23,504 nt of DNA, from NCBI GenBank assembly GCA_937919015.1, contig CALFPN010000153.1, positions 1 to 23,504 of the forward strand. The letters run 5' to 3'. The notes under the pieces are model-generated. The model was given only the letters and a program-made list of their open reading frames with translations, was not told the origin of the DNA and ran no database searches. Origin of the DNA: an uncultured Clostridia bacterium (GTDB lineage Bacteria; Bacillota; Clostridia; Lachnospirales; Anaerotignaceae). Position 1 is the first letter of the stretch. Each line of letters begins with the position of its first letter. This document shows, one piece after another, positions 19,891-23,504 of this stretch. Position numbers and translations under genes: made by a program.

Positions 19891-20958
19891 TTTTGCTGAA
19901 AAATACGTTCTGTTTTTTCGAACAGCTTCCGAATCCGGATTCAGCACACCGGCCATTTCATTATACATCTTGGCTCTCTCATCATCCCCCAAGCGATCAT
20001 AGCAGACACAAAGCTGAATACAAGGTAGATAACCGTAACATTCCTCCAGCACAAAGGCTCCTTTTTCCGTCCGTTTTTCCGCATGCAACGCATTTTCATA
20101 CCAGAAAGCAGCATTCTCCCATTCTTCTTTGTCATAAAAATATCCGCCAATCTCACAGCAAAGTTCTCCCGTGGGCGGTGCCAGCCGCAGCCCCTGCAGC
20201 AGCACATCAAAGGCTTTTTCCTTCTTCCCCATGGCCTGCAGGCTGTAGGAAAGAAATCGTACCGCTTCCAGCTTATTTTCCAGCCATGCTGACGGTTCTT
20301 TCAAAAAGTTTTCAAATGCTTCCTCCGCTTTTTCATATTTTCCATGATAATAACATTCCCGGCCATAATAGAACTGTTCTCTTGCATCCAATTTTTGCCC
20401 ATTGGAAAGCATCTTTTCGTAAATACGCAGATTACGGTCAGAATACTCCGTTTCTGCTTTTCGATGTTCAAAATGGATCTCCTCATATTGCACTTTTCCA
20501 AAGGGCGGAATGACCTCATGTACGCATCCTTTCCAGTTTGCCAAAGAACAATTTCGAATCAACCGCTCTCTGTAATAAGAAAAGGATACTTTTCCATTTT
20601 TGTCAAATCCGGCATCATAAAGCATCATCACCACATCACAAGGCTCCTGCTGCAGTTTCTCCTTCAGATCAAAAAACTTCCGTTTTTCCGATGCCGGAAA
20701 TATATCATCTGCATCCATCCACATCAGATACTCTCCTGTACCTTTAGAGAAAGAAACATTTCTGGCTGCCGCAAAATCATCGATCCATGGAAAATCGTAA
20801 ATTTTGTCCGTAAATTTCCCAGCAATTTCTTTCGTACTGTCCACAGAACCGGTATCCACAATAACGATCTCATCCACCATATCCACAATGCTTTCCAGAC
20901 ACCGCTCCAGCACTTTCTCCTCGTCCCGTACGATCATACATAAGCTGACCTTTACCAT
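19864..20958 (-). CDS. Family 2 glycosyltransferase with TPR-like C-terminal repeats
   Basis: A 364-residue cytosolic enzyme. The GT2 (GT-A fold) domain covers about 1-225: VSLCMIVRDEEKVLERCLES (4-23) and IVIVDTGSVDST (31-42) bind the nucleotide sugar. The DxD metal motif lies in WMDADD (80-85), and WKGCVHEVI is a typical acceptor-side motif. The C-terminal part (about 190-350) contains helical TPR-like repeats (REQFYYGRECYYHGKYEKAEEAF and similar). This architecture resembles TPR glycosyltransferases such as SunS-type or cell-surface enzymes. The sugar and acceptor cannot be told. The start at 20958 (MVKVSL) is preferred because AAGGGGG precedes it; a GTG two codons earlier overlaps that region. 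It stands alone between two terminators. Confidence 0.88.
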   Translation of the reverse strand: MVKVSLCMIVRDEEKVLERCLESIVDMVDEIVIVDTGSVDSTKEIAGKFTDKIYDFPWIDDFAAARNVSFSKGTGEYLMWMDADDIFPASEKRKFFDLKEKLQQEPCDVVMMLYDAGFDKNGKVSFSYYRERLIRNCSLANWKGCVHEVIPPFGKVQYEEIHFEHRKAETEYSDRNLRIYEKMLSNGQKLDAREQFYYGRECYYHGKYEKAEEAFENFLKEPSAWLENKLEAVRFLSYSLQAMGKKEKAFDVLLQGLRLAPPTGELCCEIGGYFYDKEEWENAAFWYENALHAEKRTEKGAFVLEECYGYLPCIQLCVCYDRLGDDERAKMYNEMAGVLNPDSEAVRKNRTYFSAKEKSSFISK

Positions 20959-21025
20959 ATCCACCCGCCCCCTTCATTCCTTTTTAGTTTATGCAAATAT
21001 GGAAAAAGGGTGATTTTCAGGCAAT

Positions 21026-21047
21026 AAAAAAGCCCCCAAAAGGGGGC
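21026..21047 (-). terminator. Terminator of the V-type ATPase operon
   Basis: GCCCCC (21032-21037) pairs perfectly with GGGGGC (21042-21047), with a 4-base loop. On the minus strand a run of six T follows. It lies 13 bases after the subunit D stop, so D is the last gene of the operon. Confidence 0.9.
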
Positions 21048-21060
21048 ATTTTTATAATAT

Positions 21061-21756
21061 TCAAGCATTATGCTGAACACATCTCTGACAGGCAATCTCG
21101 TCCTGTTTTTTTCTGTCTTCGATGGCTTTTTTCGCAACCATGTCTTTCACCTTCATCAAGCGTGTGGTATTGGCTCTTTCGTTTTCTTCCAGCTTCATGG
21201 TGATATATTTGATAGTCTCCTGATAATTGGGAATCATAACGTTTTCCAGCGCATTTACGCGACGGCGGGTACGTTCGATTTCCTGGGCCAGAAGCTGTGC
21301 GGATTTTTCAGATTCTGCCAGACGGAGCAGAGGCTCCATAGCATCGGAAAAAGAAATCATCGCACTGTCCAATTCACCGGATGTGAATGCCATACCATAA
21401 GGATAGATGTTGCCCGTATCTCCTTCCTTATGGAAGTCAAACACAGGAACATTCACGCTCATGATGTTTCTGTTCGTAACCTTTACGGATACGGCCTGCT
21501 GGGGGATCATCAGGGCTTCGCCAAGGCTGGCTTCACTCAGAACCGCTCTTGCAATGATGAAGTTTTTATAAGCATCTTCCAATGCTTTCTCCGCTTCTTC
21601 ACGCAGACGTTTATTTTCCCTTACAATCTCCATGAACTGTTTCATCAGTTCATCCAGCTTATCTTTCAGCAGTTTATGACCTCTGGTCGCTGTTTTCAGC
21701 TGACCCTTTAAGCGGGTCATTTCCATACGGGTGGGGTTGACATTCAATCTAGCCAC
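21061..21756 (-). CDS. atpD: V-type ATPase subunit D
   Basis: Subunit D is the coiled-coil central rotor shaft that turns inside the A3B3 head of V/A-type ATPases. The 231-residue protein starts ARLNVNPTRMEMTRLKGQLK with the family's N-terminal coil (about 1-75). A middle beta-rich part follows (VTNRNIMSVNVPVFDF). The C-terminal coil (about 140-215) includes EIERTRRRVNALENVMIPNY, a hallmark of subunit D. The start is GTG at 21756-21754. The GGGGAG ribosome-binding site is formed by the last codons of subunit B, whose stop is 6 nt upstream. Codon use here is native (GAA, AAA, ACA), unlike the start of subunit B. Confidence 0.95.
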   Translation of the reverse strand: MARLNVNPTRMEMTRLKGQLKTATRGHKLLKDKLDELMKQFMEIVRENKRLREEAEKALEDAYKNFIIARAVLSEASLGEALMIPQQAVSVKVTNRNIMSVNVPVFDFHKEGDTGNIYPYGMAFTSGELDSAMISFSDAMEPLLRLAESEKSAQLLAQEIERTRRRVNALENVMIPNYQETIKYITMKLEENERANTTRLMKVKDMVAKKAIEDRKKQDEIACQRCVQHNA

Positions 21757-21762
21757 ACTTCA

Positions 21763-23139
21763 TCACTCCCCGCTGTTCAGATATTTTTCCAGATATTCGT
21801 CACGAATACGTTTCAGTTCACTCTTCGGCAGCATACGCAGCAGGCTCCAGCCTGTTTCCAGCGTCTGTTCGATGGTTCTGTCTGTACGGAAGCCCTGAGA
21901 AACGTACTGTTTTTCAAATTCATCAGCAAATTTTGCGTAAATCAGGTCTACATCGGACAATGCAGATTCGCCCAGAATAGCCATCAGTTCCTTTGCATCC
22001 TTACCACGGGAATATGCCGCAAACAGCTGGTTCATGGTATCCGCATGGTCTTCTCTTGTTTTGCCTTTACCAATCCCCTTATCCTTCAGACGAGACAGAG
22101 AAGGCAGAACGTTGATGGGAGGCTGGATGCCTTTTTTATCCAGTTCTCTGCTCAGGATGATCTGACCTTCTGTGATATAGCCTGTCAGGTCAGGGATCGG
22201 ATGGGTCTTATCATCTTCGGGCATAGTCAGGATAGGGATCATGGTGATAGAACCTTCGTGCCCTTTCATACGGCCGGCCCGTTCATACATGGTCGCCAAG
22301 TCTGTATAAAGGTAACCGGGGTAACCACGGCGGCCGGGAACTTCCTTCTTCGCCGCAGATACTTCACGGAGGGCTTCTGCATAGTTTGTGATATCCGTCA
22401 GGATGACTAGAACATGCATATCCTGTTCAAATGCCAGATATTCCGCAGCGGTCAGTGCCATTTTGGGTGTACAGATACGTTCTACAGCAGGGTCATTTGC
22501 CAAATTGATAAATACGACAGAACGGTCGATGGCACCTGTCTGTTTAAAGTCATTGATAAAGAATTCAGCATCTTCAAATGTGATACCGATGGCAGCAAAT
22601 ACTACTGCAAATTTGGAATCTGTGCCGCGTACCTTGGCCTGTCTTGCGATCTGAACCGCCAGATTTGCATGAGGCAGACCGGAGCCGGAGAAGATGGGCA
22701 GCTTCTGACCACGAACCAGGGTATTCAAACCGTCAATGGTGGAGATACCGGTCTGGATAAACTCGTTGGGGTAGTCACGGGCAGCGGGGTTCATGGGCAG
22801 GCCGTTGATGTCCCGGTACTCCTCGGCCAGAATGGCGGGGCCGCCGTCGATGGGCTGGCCCATGCCGTTGAAGACGCGGCCCAGCATATCGCCGGACACG
22901 CCCAGCTGCAGGGGGTGACCCAGGAAGCGAACCTTGGACTGGGCCAGGTTGATTCCGGCGGCAGACTCAAACAGCTGGACAACAGCGGTATCGCCGTTGA
23001 CTTCCAGCACCTTGCCGCGGCGGATGGAACCGTCGGGAAGCTCCACCTCGACCAGCTCGTCGTAGGTGACATTCTCGACCATCTTGACCATCATCAGAGG
23101 AGACACGATCTCCTGAATTGTTCTATACTCTCGGATCAC
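21763..23139 (-). CDS. atpB: V-type ATPase subunit B (compositionally chimeric gene)
   Basis: Subunit B is the non-catalytic head subunit; it lacks a canonical Walker A and carries SGSGLPHANL (about 151-160) in its place. The full 458 residues are present. Landmarks are REYRTIQEIVSPLMMVK at the N terminus, MLGRVFNGMGQPIDGGP, VFAAIGITFEDAEFF, ILTDITNYAEALREVSAA and RRGYPGYLYTDLATMYERAG. The start is GTG, overlapping the subunit A stop by 4 nt (GTGA). Codon choice splits the gene. In the first ~128 residues Glu is GAG 10 times and GAA once; downstream it is GAA almost without exception. The change falls between about 22,625 and 22,760. The reading frame and protein remain intact across the join. 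Confidence 0.96.
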   Translation of the reverse strand: MIREYRTIQEIVSPLMMVKMVENVTYDELVEVELPDGSIRRGKVLEVNGDTAVVQLFESAAGINLAQSKVRFLGHPLQLGVSGDMLGRVFNGMGQPIDGGPAILAEEYRDINGLPMNPAARDYPNEFIQTGISTIDGLNTLVRGQKLPIFSGSGLPHANLAVQIARQAKVRGTDSKFAVVFAAIGITFEDAEFFINDFKQTGAIDRSVVFINLANDPAVERICTPKMALTAAEYLAFEQDMHVLVILTDITNYAEALREVSAAKKEVPGRRGYPGYLYTDLATMYERAGRMKGHEGSITMIPILTMPEDDKTHPIPDLTGYITEGQIILSRELDKKGIQPPINVLPSLSRLKDKGIGKGKTREDHADTMNQLFAAYSRGKDAKELMAILGESALSDVDLIYAKFADEFEKQYVSQGFRTDRTIEQTLETGWSLLRMLPKSELKRIRDEYLEKYLNSGE

Positions 23140-23504
23140 AGTTCCTCACCTGCCTTTTCCACAACTGCATCGATTTCCTGCTCCATGGTCTCACGCATGG
23201 CAGCATAAGCCTGAACATACTCATCCTCGGGAACGGACTTGGCACGGCCGATCTTCTCGCGGGCACCGATACCGAACAGCTCGGCGGCGGGAGCGCCCTT
23301 CTCAATGGCGGCGCGGCACAGCTTGTCGTAGTCCAGGATCATGGACAGCAGCTTCTCCTGGCGGTCATAGCTGGAGAACCAGTCGACCTCCATAAAGCCG
23401 TTCTGCTGCAGGAAGTCCTCGCGGATCATACGGGCGGTTTCCAGAGTCAGCTGGTCGCCGGCGGACAGGGAGTCCTTACCGACCAGCTGCACGATCTCGT
23501 TCAG
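22700..23504. other. GC-rich compositional island at the right edge
   Basis: From about 22,700 to the window end, base composition and codon use differ from everything to the left. As a check, bases 22801-22860 contain 43 G/C of 60, whereas 22501-22560 contain 22 of 60. Codons switch to GAG, AAG, ACC, GCC and CTG. The subunit A fragment shows the same bias, with some native-looking codons returning near its stop (23136-23190). The left border is approximate because the conserved nucleotide-binding region blurs it. Confidence 0.75.
23136..23504 (-). CDS. atpA: V-type ATPase subunit A, C-terminal part (cut by window edge)
   Basis: The last 122 codons of the catalytic A subunit; the nucleotide-binding domain lies beyond the window. 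The fragment, LNEIVQLVGKDSLSAGDQL then ETARMIREDFLQQNGFMEVD, matches the C-terminal helical domain of A subunits. In the family a conserved C-terminal region of this kind contacts the rotor. The order A-B-D on the minus strand is that of Enterococcus-like ntp operons. Codon use is of the GC-rich type (12 GAG to 4 GAA for Glu), unlike the rest of the window. Confidence 0.93.
   Translation of the reverse strand: MNEIVQLVGKDSLSAGDQLTLETARMIREDFLQQNGFMEVDWFSSYDRQEKLLSMILDYDKLCRAAIEKGAPAAELFGIGAREKIGRAKSVPEDEYVQAYAAMRETMEQEIDAVVEKAGEEL

Noticed and set aside
1..23504. tRNA, rRNA, T-box or known riboswitch elements
   Set aside because: Intergenic gaps were read on both strands and no cloverleaf, T-box TGGN motif with specifier stem, or known riboswitch core was recognised.

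Overview
The window is about 23.5 kb of a spore-forming, Gram-positive anaerobe of the class Clostridia. The evidence is spoIVA, a Bacillus-type division cluster (sepF, ylmG/yggT, ylmH, divIVA), a V-type ATPase in place of the usual F-type genes, strong AGGAGG ribosome-binding sites and several GTG/TTG starts. Codon use outside the right end favours GAA, AAA and ACA. A Lachnospirales or Anaerotignum-like relative is a reasonable guess, but the sequence alone does not settle it. No rRNA, tRNA, CRISPR, transposase or phage gene was seen.

Left third (1-9.9 kb, all minus strand): one tightly packed run reading hlyD-like gene, yggS, sepF, yggT, ylmH, divIVA, lspA, rluD, pyrB-like, pyrC-like, smc (cut by the window edge). 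Gene order from yggS to pyrC follows the Bacillus ylmE-ylmF-ylmG-ylmH-divIVA ... lspA-ylyB ... pyrB-pyrC block, but ileS, pyrR and pyrP are absent. Most genes overlap or sit within 30 nt of each other. The two pyrimidine genes are the strangest part: the aspartate carbamoyltransferase-like and the dihydroorotase-like proteins keep their folds but have both lost several catalytic or ligand-binding residues, so they look like a co-transcribed pair of pseudoenzymes.

Middle (9.9-16.3 kb): a divergent promoter pair separates the hlyD-like gene from an acylphosphatase-domain gene. A SLOG-family (YpsA/DUF1273-like) gene and a small XRE regulator are divergent. Behind the regulator lies a 376-bp gene-free stretch that holds a 190-nt nested, almost fully self-complementary element and then an array of short palindromes. 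spoIVA follows, with a good sigma-E-like promoter. Next comes a BlaI/BlaR1-type pair whose sensor protein carries a DUF4825-like and unknown extracellular region instead of a penicillin-binding domain, with two BlaI-type operators upstream.

Right third (16.3-23.5 kb): asnA, a 57-residue two-helix membrane protein, two tandem LysR paralogues, a convergent family-2 glycosyltransferase with TPR-like repeats, and the end of a V-type ATPase operon (A partial, B, D). Inside subunit B the base composition and codon use change abruptly, and the last ~0.8 kb looks like DNA from a GC-richer genome. This is either a recombination mosaic or an assembly chimera.
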